Shown piece by piece: positions 44,601 to 56,268 of a DNA stretch of 64,000 bases. A program made the position numbers and the translations under genes. How positions within the stretch are numbered: the stretch's first letter is position 1; the number at the start of each line of letters is the position of its first letter. The notes beneath the pieces were generated by a model. It was given only the letters and a program-made list of their open reading frames with translations. It searched no databases and was not told where the DNA came from. Origin of the DNA: Anaeramoeba ignava (lineage: Eukaryota > Metamonada > Anaeramoebidae); the NCBI GenBank assembly GCA_028826165.1, contig JAPDFW010000091.1, positions 1 to 64,000 on the forward strand, in the 5' to 3' direction.

Positions 44601-47600
44601 TTTTACAGAAAATATTCTTAAATCAATATTTTTTTTGGCATTTGATGTAACAGATCAAGAAATTAAACAAAATGATTATGAAATGACAGATAATCCAATT
44701 TTCGAAATTGATGATCTAATGTCAATTAATAAAATATCTTATTATCTTTTGGAAACAATGGCAGAAATAATTCCACCAGTTCCATTTTTTGATCCTGTTA
44801 TGAAATTTATTTTTGAAATTTTTGAAAATAAGGAATGCACTCCAACTCATCAAGAAGTTGGTCTTTTATCACTTATTGTATTTATTTATTAAAAATATTA
44901 AAATTAAAATAAATATTTATTTATTAAAAATATTTAAATTAAAATAAATATTTATTTATTAAAAATATTAAAATTAAAATTAATATTTATTTATTAAAAA
45001 TATTAAAATTAAAATTAAAATATTTATTTATTAAAAATATTAAAATTAAAATAAATATTTATTTATTAAAAATATTTAAAAATTAAAATTAAAAATATTT
45101 ACTAAAAATATTCAAATTAAAATAAATATTTATTTATTAAAAATATTTAAATTAAAATTAATATTTATTTATTAAAAATATTCAAATTAAAATAAATATT
45201 TATTTATTAAAAATATTCAAATTAAAATAAATATTTATTTATTAAAAATATTTAAATTAAAATAAATATTTATTTATTAAAAATATTTAAATTAAAATAA
45301 ATATTTATTTATTAAAAATATTCAAATTAAAATAAATATTTATTTATTAAAAATATTCAAATTAAAATAAATATTTATTTATTAAAAATATTCAAATTAA
45401 AATAAATATTTATTTATTAAAAATAATTAAATTAAAATAAATATTTATTTATTAAAAATATTCAGATGATCTCAGAAGGTTGTTTCGAAATGTTACGTGA
45501 TATTTTAGATAAAATTATTCCAATAATTCTTATAGGTCTTAATAGTCCAAATATTAGAGTTCAAGATTCAGCCTTTCTTGTTATTGCAAATTTTTCAGAT
45601 ACACTTCAACCAGAAATTACTGAATATCATACTCAATTAATGCCTTATCTTCTTCAAAGTTTGGAACATCAAAATAGACATGTTAGATATAGAACAACAA
45701 TTGCTTTAGAATCTTTTGTAGAAAATTTAGGTTTGTTTTAATATTTTTTTTTGAATAACAAGTATTTTTTAAGAAATTAAATTTGAAATCAAAATTGAAT
45801 TTAAAATTAAAGAAAAAGAAATCACTCCTTATATTGAACCTTTAATGTCTAAATTATTTATGCTTCTTAAACAAGAAAACTCAACAAAAATTCATGAAAG
45901 TGTTATTTCAACAATATCTTCTGTGTCTTTATCTGCAGTTGAGGTTTGAATTTTTTTAAAATCATTTATAATATTTTTATTTAATATTTTTATTTAATAT
46001 TTTTATTTAATATTTTTATTTAATATTTTTATTTAATATTTTTATTTAATATTTTTATTTAATATTTTTATTTAATATTTTTATTTAATAGAAAATTAGA
46101 CCATATTTTTCAGAAATTATGCAGTTTTTAATAATTGCTCTTCAACAATCTAATGATGAAATGCTTCAAATGAGAGCAAAAGCAATGGAATGTGCTGGAA
46201 TTATATCACTTTCAGCTGGACAAGAACATTTCAAGGTAAATTTTAATTTTAATTTAAATTTTAATTTTAATTTTAATTTTAATTTTAAAATGAATTTAAT
46301 ATAAATTTTAATTTTAAAATGAATTTTATTTTAATTTTAATTTTAATTTTTTAAAAAAAAAAAGCCATATTTTAATGAATTAATGGGATATGCAATGGAT
46401 GGTCTTTCTTTAGAATTCCGTGAATTAACAGAATATACATATTCTTTTTTTGGAAATCTTTCAGATTGTTTAACTTCAGAATTTGGAAGTTTTTATCAAG
46501 AAATTATTCCTCGTTTACTTCAAACTTCAAATGAAAAAATAGCAATTTCTAGAGGCATTCCTTCTGATAATGAAGATGAAGATGAAGATGATGAATTCCA
46601 AGAAATGTTTGACAATGAAATCAAAATTGGAAATGATCCTTTTGGAATTGATGAAGATGAAAATGAAAATGATTCCAAATTTGTTTTTGAAACTCAAATT
46701 ATGAATGAAAAAGCATCTACAATTAGAGTTCTTGGACTTTTTGCTAAAAATTCTCCTCATCATTTTTTACCTTTTCTTTCTGATTCTCTTGAATCTGCAA
46801 TTTTTTTGATTAAGAATTATCAAGAAAATGTGAGACACAATGCAATTAGGGCTTTATCAAGTATTAATTTTTGAAACAATAATTGATTCAAAAAAATAAT
46901 AATTTTATTATTATTATTTTTATTATTGTTTTTATTTAGGATTTGTTTTGCTATTAGAAAAACCTCAATTTAATTCAGGTCAATGGGTTGCTGGTTTTCC
47001 AATACAAGATGTAAAAAAAAAAGCACAAATATAATATCAATTTAATATTTTTGTTCATTTTTTATTTTGATTATTATATTTATTTTTATTTAGAAATTAC
47101 CTGAAAAAACTGCTGAAATATTTTCTACAATTTTCCCAATTTTAATATTTTTGATAGAAAATGAGTTTGATTCTTTAAGTGTTGCACATTCATGTGAATT
47201 TATTAGAAAAATAGTTGAAAATTTTGGTCCAAGTTCTATAGAAAGCTGTAAAATAATTTAATTTTCAATTTTATAATTTTATAAATGAATTTTATAAATT
47301 AATTTTAATCATCTTATAGTTTATCAGGAAATTCTTGATGCTCTTGCATCCCTTTTAAAAGAAGAAGCACCATGCCAACAAATTTTACAAGATTCCTTTC
47401 TAGATGGAGATGACAATGAAGATGAATTTGGAAAAGGAGATGAAGATGATGGATTTGAAGATGAAGATGATGAATTTGAAAAAGAAAAAGAAAAACAACT
47501 AGAAAATTTATTATTAAAAAAACATGATATAGTTGTAATTGATTCAGTTGTTGATTGCGTTGTAGCCATTATAAAAGCACTTGGAGAATCAAGCGCGCCA

Positions 47601-48344
47601 TTTATCAAAGAAATTGTGGATCTAATCAACCGATATCTTGATCCACAACGATCACTCAAAGATCAAGCAATGGCAATTGGCGCAATAGCAGTAATGATTG
47701 GAGACACACCCGAATTATTCCGACCAATTATATTGCCAATTATTCCGTTAGCAATTCAAAGATGCAAACCACAATTGCATCCGCAAGATATTTTTTTCAA
47801 ACAAGAAGAAATGCTACTTCGCAATTCTGCTTGTTGTTTAGGAACTATTTTTTTTAACTTCCCAGAAATTCAAGAAGTTCAAAATTTTGTTAATGATTCT
47901 TTGCAACTTTTTTATTCTCTTTTAGAAGATCATCATTTACCAACAACAAGAGATAACGCAACAAGCGCAATTGCGAAAATCATGTTAAAAATTCCCCATC
48001 AAAACCTCCCAATACAAAAATTAATTCAGGCTTTTCTTCAAGGTCTTCCTCTTCAAATGGATGTTGAAGAGGCAAAGTTTGTTTATTCTTGTTTGGCGTT
48101 TTTGGTTCTTCAACATCCTGATTATATAGAAAATAGTATCCCCCAAATTGTCGAAATTCTTGTTAAAGTTATTTATCAAAAAAGTTTGGTTATTACTCAA
48201 GATCAACAACTTTTGCAAATTCATAAAGAGTTGATTGATATTTTAAAAAAATTCTTAGATTTAGAACAAGTTGCTCAATTAATGAATTCTTTAAATGATG
48301 AAATTAAAAATGAACTTTTAGATCAATTTGAAAAATTCAAATGA
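41681..48344 (+). CDS. IPO4: Importin-4 (Kap123-type beta-karyopherin)
   Basis: Eleven exons: 41681-41964, 43883-44015, 44085-44381, 44446-44877, 45466-45730, 45813-45943, 46092-46235, 46365-46860, 46940-47010, 47094-47247 and 47320-48344; 3432 nt, 1143 residues, every joint in phase. The protein is a HEAT-repeat solenoid. The N-terminal importin region contains [34 protein letters not shown] and [10 protein letters not shown] match the importin-4 segment ending in ALENFVENLG. Two acidic loops ([25 protein letters not shown]) correspond to those of IPO4, and the C-terminal [16 protein letters not shown] and [20 protein letters not shown] fit as well. IPO4/Kap123 imports ribosomal proteins and histones H3/H4 through the nuclear pore with Ran-GTP. 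Intron 1 is 1.9 kb of TATATTT-like repeat, far longer than the others. Confidence 0.92.
41965..43882. repeat. TATTTA-type repeat filling importin-4 intron 1
   Basis: About 1.9 kb made of degenerate ATTTAT/TATTTA words with (TTTAAATA) interruptions. The flanking GT at 41965 and AG at 43881-43882 join exons 1 and 2 in frame. Confidence 0.92.
44878..45465. repeat. 35-bp tandem repeat in importin-4 intron 4
   Basis: About 16 copies of a unit of roughly 35 bases made of aaataaatatttatttatta and aaaatattcaaatta, with c/t variation at one position and a few small indels. Confidence 0.92.
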
Positions 48345-48578
48345 ATTTTTTTTTAAAAACAAAACAAATCAAAACAAAACAAAACAAAGAATATTTTAGA
48401 TTTCAATTCTTTTTTTTTTTTTAGAAACAAAACAAATAGAAGAAATTTTTTTTTAATAATTAAATAAAATAATAAGAAAAAATTAAATTTTTTTTTATTA
48501 AATTACAAAAAAAAATCCAATCATTTTTTTTTCTTTTTGTTTTATTTGCTATTTAAAGAATTCTTAATTAAAAAAAAT

Positions 48579-50991
48579 ATGCAAAATCATCAAGAAAAAG
48601 AATTAGAAAAAGAAAAAGAGAAAGAATTAGAATTAAAACCAATTCCAAATAAAGAAACTGAAAAAGAAAAAAAGAAAGAAAAAAAGCAGAAAAATAAATC
48701 AAAAGAAGCCGAAGAATCTGTTTTATATCTTATTCTACCTCCAGTTTTACTGTTTGCTACACTATTGATTTCATCATATGTGGGTAATGAATATGAAGAG
48801 GAATTTGGATTGTATCCCTATTTCGACGTGAGAGACTTAAGTATAAACATTCGAAAAGAGTTATACTTCAGCGAGGATAGGAAAACAACATTTCTGGATG
48901 AATGGGGGAGTGCTTATGGGTACAACAACACAATTGATGACTTTGCGAGTTCAGAGAAAGAGCATTTGAAGGGGGACGTATATTTAGACTATACTGGCTC
49001 AGCGATATACACAAAGACATTAGTTGATGAAATAACGTCAGATTGGAAAATTAATTTTTACAGTAATGTTCATTCACGTTCAACATCATCAGTGAGAACT
49101 GAGGAGCAAATTCAAACAATCCGGAGACTGGTTCTTGAGTGGTTCAATACCAGTGATGAAGAATATTCGGTTATTTTCACATCAGGCGCAACTGCATCAC
49201 TTAAACTAGTGGGAGAAAGTTTTCCTTGGAAGAAAGAATCTCAATTTGTTTATTGCAGATCAAACCACAACTCTGTCATCGGTATACGTGAATTCGCCAC
49301 ACAATTCGGCGCAGGTTTCACAGTCGTTACCGAGCCTGACTTGGTTGAAAAAGATCCAGAAATCATTGCTCAATATCCCAGCTTCTGTGAAAAGAGCCAA
49401 ATGCAATATCTGACAGAACCTCCTGATGATCTCTATCATTTGTTCGCTTATCCCGCAGAAAGTAACTTTGACGGATCCAAGTTTAACTTGTCGATGATCG
49501 ACAGATTTCATCACGATCATCTCTTCTGTAATGATACTGGCAAATGGCTTGTTCTTCTTGATGCCGCTGCCTTTGTTCCCACGAACAGACTCGATCTTTC
49601 TCGATACAAACCCGATTTTGTAGCTTTATCTTTCTATAAAATGTTCGGTTTACCCACAGGAATTGGTGCTCTTCTCGTGCATAACTCGGTTGCGCCTCTC
49701 ATGCAGAAACTGTTTTTCGGAGGCGGCACTGTTATGATTAGTTCTTGTGAATCTCATTTATGTGTTCTTCATCCAAATCCCTCAACTCGTTTTGAAGACG
49801 GAACTGTCAATTTTCTCAGTATAATTGCCCTCAAATACGGCATTAATATGCTCAACTCACTTGGTATTCAAAGTATTTCTGACCATGTTTGGACTCTTAC
49901 TCGTTATTTATATACAAATCTTATATCTTTATCTCATTCAAATGGTCAACCTTTTGTTGAAATTTATGGAAAACATCATTTAAATAATCCTCTTTATCAA
50001 GGTTCAATTATTGCTTTTAATCTAAAAAATCCTGATGGAACTTATGTTGGTTATTTTACTATTCAGAAAGATTCTGCTGATGCTGGTTTTCATTTAAGAA
50101 CTGGTTGTCATTGCAATCCTGTATTTTAATTTAAATCCAAAATATTTAAATTATAAATATTTATTTAAATCCAAAATATTTAAATTAAAAATAAAAATAA
50201 ATAATTAAATCAAAAATAAATAATTAAAAATAAAAATAAATATTTAAATTACAAATAAATATTTATTTAAATCAAAAATAAATATTTAAATTAAAAATAA
50301 ATAATTAAATCAAAAATAAATATTTAAATTAAAAATATTTAAATTAAAAATATTTAAATCAAAAATATTTAAATCAAAAATAAATATTTAAATCAAAAAT
50401 AAATATTTAAATCAAAAATAATTAAATCAAAAATATTTAAATCCAAAATATTTAAATAAAAATAAATATTTAAATCAAAAATAAATATTTAAATCAAAAA
50501 TAAATATTTAAATCAAAATAAATATTTAAATAAAAATATTTAAACCCAAAATAATTAAATTAAAAATATTTAAATCAAAAATAAATATTTAAATCCAAAA
50601 TATTTAAATCCAAAATATTTAAATTAAAAATATTTAAATTAAAAATATTTAAATCCAAAATATTTAAATCAAAAATAAGTTATTTATTTTCAAAAATTTT
50701 TAAAAATTAAAAATATTTTTTTAAATCCAAAATAAATATTTAAATCAAAAATATTTAAATAAAAAAAAAAATAAATAAAAAGGGAATGTGTGACATTATC
50801 ATTACTTAAATATTTCTAAAGAAGATATTCACCAACTTGTTTCAGAAAAAAGAAGTTGTGGTGATAAAAGAGATTTTATTCATTCAAAACCTTTTGGTGT
50901 TGTAAGAGTTTCTTTAGGTTATTTAACAACATTTGAAGAAGTTGATTATTTTCTTACTTTCTTAAAAATGAAATATTTGGATTGGGATTAA
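48579..50991 (+). CDS. Membrane-anchored MOCOS-like class V aminotransferase, frameshifted
   Basis: Exon 1 (48579-50120) encodes 514 residues; exon 2 starts at 50783. A Lys/Glu-rich head is followed by one transmembrane segment (LYLILPPVLLFATLLISSYV) and a NifS-like domain typical of molybdenum cofactor sulfurase: YLDYTGSAIYTKTLV, SNVHSRSTSSVRTEEQI, VIFTSGATASLKLVGESFPW, the PLP lysine in SFYKMFGLPTGIGALLV and FEDGTVNFLSI. Exon 1 ends RTGCHCNP and exon 2 opens Gly-x-Cys, as expected at the catalytic cysteine loop. After GMCD (50783-50794) the frame stops, yet YHYLNISKEDIHQ and GVVRVSLGYLTTFEEVDYFL follow in another frame to TAA at 50991. So there is a frameshift near 50795, real or an assembly error. 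There is no MOSC domain after it. The middle of the gene is markedly less AT-rich than both ends. Confidence 0.82.
50121..50782. repeat. AAATATTTAAATC-type repeat in the MOCOS-like intron
   Basis: About 660 bases of degenerate units mixing aaatatttaaatc, aaaaataaat and aaattaaa between a GT donor (50121) and AG acceptor (50781-50782). Confidence 0.9.
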
Positions 50992-51173
50992 TTCTTTTAA
51001 TGAATTATGTCTTTTTTTTTTAACTTCTTTTTAATAAATTCCCAAAAAAAAAAGTTTTTTTTTAAATTGAATTCGTTTATTTTTTGTTGTTTTTTAAAAA
51101 AAAAAAAAAAAGTGGAACAAAAAAAATTTTTTTTTGTATTATTTAAAAAATGGAAAAAAAAAAGTTTTGTAAA

Positions 51174-52467
51174 TTAATTATTTCTTCTGGGATTGAAATT
51201 ACGACGACCTTGATTTTTTTGACCAAAACGATGAGGAGATTGAAAGTTTTTTCTGTTTTGTTGAAATCCACCTTTTTGATTTCTATTGAAATTTCTACCT
51301 CTATCTGAATTTTGATTTTGATTTCTGTTTTGAAATTGATTTCTGTTTTGGAATTGATTTCTTCCTCCTCTTCTTGGAGTAAATTTAGGTTTTTTGTCTT
51401 GTTGATTGTTTTCATTTTTTGCTTGTCGATTTCTTCTTGATGTTTTTTTCTTTTTTAAAGAATAAATTAAAATTAAAATTAAAATTTAATTTGATTTAAT
51501 TTTGATTTGATTTGATTTGATTTGATTTGATTTGATTTGATTTGATTTGATTTAATTTAATTTAATTTAATTTGATTTGATTTGATTTGATTTAATTTAA
51601 TTTGATTTAATTTAATTTGATTTGATTTGATTTGATTTAATTTAATTTGATTTAATTTAATTTAATTTAATTTAATTTAATTTAATTTGATTTGATTTAA
51701 TTTGATTTGATTTGATTTGATTTTATTTGATTTTAAATTTTTTACACTTTGGGTTTTGGAAGAACTGTGCTTAATGGTTTTAAACGAAATGTATCAATGA
51801 ACATTTTTGTTCCCACTTTAAAAGTGTTTGCAGGATAACCTTCATCAGGTTTTACAACAAAAAACTTTTTACATTTTATTATAAATATTATTATAAATAT
51901 TATTATAAATATTATTATAAATATTATTATAAATATTAATATAAATATTATTATAAATATTATTATAAATAAATATTATTATAAATTTAATTATAAATAT
52001 AAATATTAATTTAAAATTAAAATTATAAAAATTATAAAGAAAGTCTTATTTGTTTTTAAACTAATATAACACAAATATTATTGTTCCCCTTTAATCAAAA
52101 ATTATTATAAATATTAACAAAAATTTTTATTATAAAATAAATTTTTATTATATTTATAATATGATAATAAAAGAAAAATGAAAAATAATTATTATTATAA
52201 ATAAATATAAATATTATTATAAATAAATACCATTTGATTTAAAGGACCTAACACTTCATCAATCAAACCAATTTTTGTTTTATCTTCAAGAAAAATATAA
52301 GAATTATAACCAGGAACAGATTCATTTGTTCCTTTACAAACTAATTTATCACCACAAATATGAAGAAAATGTCCAAGTTCAATAATATTTTCTCCTGAAG
52401 GTGTTTGTTCAAAGTTTCTTTTTCCTGTAAATTTTCTTTTTTTTTGAAATCTTTTAGCTCTATTCAT
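51174..52467 (-). CDS. GAR1: H/ACA snoRNP protein GAR1
   Basis: Exons 52467-52231, 51864-51748 and 51449-51174 total 630 nt, 209 residues. The core shows ELGHFLHICGDKLVCKG, YIFLEDKTKIGLIDEVLGPL, then across the first joint FFVVKPDEGYPANTFKVGTK and MFIDTFRLKPLSTVLPKPK, which is the GAR1 beta-barrel order. The C-terminal exon replaces the usual RGG tail with a basic Asn/Gln/Arg repeat (NRNQFQNRNQNQN, GRRNFNPRRNN). GAR1 joins dyskerin, NOP10 and NHP2 in H/ACA particles that pseudouridylate rRNA and, in some lineages, support telomerase. Intron 2 is a (TTTGA)n tract; intron 1 is AATATTATT-rich. It is divergent with the PROPPIN gene, starts about 120 bases apart. Confidence 0.9.
51475..51735. repeat. 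(TTTGA/TTTAA)n pentanucleotide tract in GAR1 intron 2
   Basis: About 255 bases of tttga and tttaa pentamers, the only clear pentanucleotide tract in the window. Confidence 0.93.
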
Positions 52468-52494
52468 TTAATAATTAATGATAAAAAAAACAAG

Positions 52495-52587
52495 AAAAAA
52501 ATGAAAAAAAATGAAATTATTTTTTTTTAAAATAAATTTTTTTTTTCATTTTTTTTCATTTTTTTTCATTTTTTTTTCCTTTTTTTC
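52495..52587. promoter_or_regulatory. Shared upstream region of GAR1 and PROPPIN
   Basis: Divergent starts about 120 bases apart. ATGAAAAAAA words (sense for GAR1) are followed by four CATTTTTTT words (sense for the PROPPIN gene). A bidirectional promoter built on the recurring TTTTTCAT motif is inferred. Confidence 0.4.
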
Positions 52588-55442
52588 ATGTTAAAAAATT
52601 TGACTATTTCTTTAAATAAACATTTTGATAATTTTGATTCAGATTTTTTTGGAGTTGGTACTGAAACTGGTTTTAAAATATTCCGTGTTGCTAGTGCTGA
52701 ATATTGCTTCCAAAGAGGTAAATATAAATATAAATATAAATATAAATAATTATAAATATATAAATATAAATATAAATATAAATATAAATATAAATATAAA
52801 TATAAATATAAATATAAATATAAATATAAATATAAAATATAAATATAAATATAAATATAAATATAAATATAATTCATAAATATAAATATAAATATAAAAA
52901 TTGGCTCATAAATATAAATATAAATATAAATTCATAAAATAAACATAAATATATATAAATATAAATATAAATATAAAATATAAATATAAATATAAAATAT
53001 ATAAATATAAATATAAATATAAATATAAATATAAATATAAATATAAATATATATAAACATAAATATAAATATAAAATAAATATAAATATTTAAAATAAAT
53101 ATAAATATAAATAATAAATATAAAATATAAATATAAATATAAATATATAAAATATAAATATAAATATAAAATATAAACATATAAATATAAAATTATAAAT
53201 ACAAAATATAAATATAAAAAAATATAAATATAAATAAAATATAAATATATAAATATAAAATAAACATAAATATAAATATAAATATAAATATAAATATAAA
53301 TATAAATATAAATATAAATATAAATATAAATATAAATATAAATATAAATATAAATATAAATATAAATATAAATATAAATATAAATATAAATATAAATATA
53401 AATATAAATATAAATATAAATATAAATATAAATATAAATATAAATATAAATATAAATATAAATATAAATATAAATATAAATATAAATATAAATATAAATA
53501 TAAATATAAATATAATTATAAAATTTATTAGAAACTAAAACACCAGTTAAACTCTTTTCATTATTATCTCGTTCAAATATTTTTGCATTTGTTGGAGATG
53601 GATCTAAAAAAGATTTTCCATCTAATAAAGTGAATTAATTTACAAAAAAAAATAAGTATTCAACTTAATATTTAAAAAAAATAATCGAAATTTGAAACAT
53701 AAATAAGGTTTGTATTTGGGATGATTTCAAAATGAAAATTGTTGCAGAATTGATATTTCGTGAAAATATATTTGGGATATATTTTAGTTCAGATAAATTT
53801 ATTGTAGTTACAAATACAGAAACCTTTGTTTTGGAATTAAAAACTTTAAAACAAGAATTAGCAATCAAAACACAACCCAATCCATTGGGTAAATATATAA
53901 TCAAGAACTATCAAAACAAAATCCAAAAAAAACAAAATAATTTTTAAATTTGATTTATTTTATATTGGATTAATTAAATATATTTTATGAATATTAAGGT
54001 TGTTGTTCAGTTACTGGAGGAAGAGATAATTTAACTCTTGTAATTCCATCACAAAATGAAGGATATGTTAAAATTATTCGTTTTAAAAATGATAATCAAC
54101 CAACTATTTCTGAATTGAAGTATTTTCAATTCATTTTATTTTATTGCTTTTTTTTAGGAATTAAGTTAATTATTTAAATAATTTAATTTCTTAATTATTT
54201 TTTGTGTAGAGCTCATGAACATGCAATTTCAAAAATTGAAATATCTTCAGATGCAAAACTTTTAGCAACAGCTTCTCAAAAAGTAAAATATTTACAAAAA
54301 TATATTTACAAAATATTTACAAAATATATTTACAAAATATTTACAAAATATTTATACAAAATATTTACAAAAAATATTTACAAAATATTTACAAAATATT
54401 TACAAAATATTTACAAAATATTTACAAAATATTTACAAAATATTTACAAAATATTTACAAAATATTTACAAAAATATATTTACAAAATATTTACAAAATA
54501 TTTACAAAATATTTACAAAATATATTTACAAAATATATTTACAAAAATGTTTTTACAAAATATATTTACAAAATATTCAAAAATATTTACAAAAATATAT
54601 TTACAAAATATTTACAAAAATATTTATAAAAATATTTTATTCACAAAATATATTTATAAAAATATATTTACAAAATATTTATACAAAAATATTTATACAA
54701 AATATATTTACAAAATATTTACAAAATATGATTTACAAAATATATTTACAAAATATTTACAAAATATATTTACATACAAAATATTTATACAATATATTTA
54801 CAAAATATTTACAAAATATTTACAAAATATTCACAAAATATTTATTGCTTTCCTGTTTATTTTTTAAAGGGAACAATTATTAGAGTTTTTGATATTGAAG
54901 CAAATCAAAAAATTTGTGAATTAAGAAGAGGAAAAAATACAGCAGAAATATATTCAATGTGTTTTGGAAGAGATAATGAATTATTAGCTGTAACTTCTTC
55001 TTCATCAACAATACATATATTTGAAATTGGAGCTAATTCAAAAAAAGATACAAAGAAAAGGTGAATTTTTTTTTAAAATTAAATTCCTTTCTTTTAAAAA
55101 TTAAATTCCTTTTTAAAAATTAAATTCCTTTCTTTTTAAAAATTAAATTCCTTTTTTTTTAGTTCATGGTTTGGAATGTCAACTAAAGAAATTAAAAGTT
55201 CTTATAAAAGTCATTTAGAAAAATCTGGAATTTTTCATATTTCTTGTTTCAATAAAAACAATTTAAATGGTAAATTATTTATTATTATTTTTTTAAATCA
55301 AAATTAATTTTAACTTAAAATTTTTTATTTAAATTATTTAGTTATTTTTGTTGATGGAAGTTTTTTTGAATTTCAAGTTGATACTGAAACAAAAAAATTG
55401 AAAAAAATTATTTACACAAATTTTGAAGATGGAAATTTTTGA
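52588..55442 (+). CDS. PROPPIN autophagy protein, WIPI3/4 (WDR45) type
   Basis: Eight exons: 52588-52717, 53532-53629, 53708-53888, 53999-54119, 54210-54282, 54870-55060, 55163-55269 and 55342-55442; 1002 nt, 333 residues, all in phase. Family marks are GVGTETGFKIFRV, LFSLLSRSNIFAFVGDG, NKVCIWDDFKMK, KAHEHAISKIEISSDAKLLA and the phosphoinositide-binding loop, here LRRG in KICELRRGKN. LRRG rather than FRRG points to the WIPI3/WIPI4 branch. PROPPINs bind PI3P or PI(3,5)P2 on endosomes and phagophores and recruit autophagy factors. Introns 1 and 5 are filled by AAATAT and TTTACAAAATA repeats. Confidence 0.92.
52718..53530. repeat. (AAATAT)n tract in PROPPIN intron 1
   Basis: About 800 bases of the hexamer also found in PRPF3 intron 1. 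The stretch 53280-53515 is nearly perfect; the earlier part is broken by small indels. Confidence 0.95.
54283..54869. repeat. TTTACAAAATA 11-bp repeat in PROPPIN intron 5
   Basis: Tandem units of tttacaaaata, sometimes 13-15 bases long, for about 560 bases. The length of the unit makes one frame open by chance, encoding Lys-Tyr-Leu-Gln-Asn, which is not part of the protein. Confidence 0.92.
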
Positions 55443-56175
55443 AACAAAATAATTGAAATAATTTGGAATAAAGTAATTGAAATAATTGAAATAATTGAAA
55501 TAAAATAATTGAAATAATTGAAATAATTTGGAATAAAGTAATTGAAATAATTGAAATAATTGAAATAAAATAATTTGGAATAAAGTAATTGAAATAATTG
55601 AAATAATTGAAATAATTGAAATAATTTGGAATAAAATAATTGAAATAAAACAATTTGAAATAAAATAATTGAAATAATTGAAATAAAATAATTGAAATAA
55701 AATAATTGAAATAATTGAAATAAAATAATTTGAAATAAAATAATTGAAATAATTGAAATAATTGAAATAATTGAAATAATTTGAAATAAAATAATTGAAA
55801 TAAAATAATTGGAATAAATAATTTGAAATAATTTGAAACAAAATAATTGAAATAATTGAAATAATTTGGAATAAAGTAATTGAAATAATTTGGAATAAAA
55901 TAATTGGAATAAAATAATTGAAATAAAATAATTGAAATAATTTGAAATAAAATAATTGAAATAATTTGGAATAATTGAAATAAAATAATTGAAATAATTG
56001 AAATAAAATAATTGAAATAAAATAATTGGAATAAATAATTTGAAATAATTTGAAACAAAATAATTGAAATAATTGAAATAATTTGGAATAAAGTAATTGA
56101 AATAATTTGGAATAAAATAATTGGAATAAAATAATTGAAATAATTGAAATAAAATAATTGGAATTTTGAAATAAT
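55443..56175. repeat. AATAATTGAAAT minisatellite between PROPPIN and FHA-kinase genes
   Basis: About 720 bases of units such as aattgaaata and aataattggaataa. It includes longer duplications: stretches around 55800-55920 and 56025-56150 match almost exactly. Both minus-strand frames read as Phe/Ile/Ser runs and are shadows. Confidence 0.92.
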
Positions 56176-56268
56176 GAAATAAAAAAAGATTTATTGCAAA
56201 AAAATTTTTTCATTTTTAATTTTTCATTTTTCATTTTTCATTTTTCATTTTTTTCATTTTTTTTAATA

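Noticed and set aside
51143-51415. Minus-strand open frame rich in Glu/Lys/Ile over the GAR1 tail
   Set aside because: A shadow; the frame ending GRRNFNPRRNN joins in phase to the GAR1 core exons.
54202-54867. 221-codon open frame of Lys-Tyr-Leu-Gln-Asn repeats
   Set aside because: Only its first 27 codons are a PROPPIN exon; the rest reads through an intronic 11-bp repeat.
55338-56234. Long minus-strand open frames rich in Phe, Ile, Ser and Tyr
   Set aside because: They are translations of the AATTGAAATA minisatellite and overlap the last PROPPIN exon antisense.
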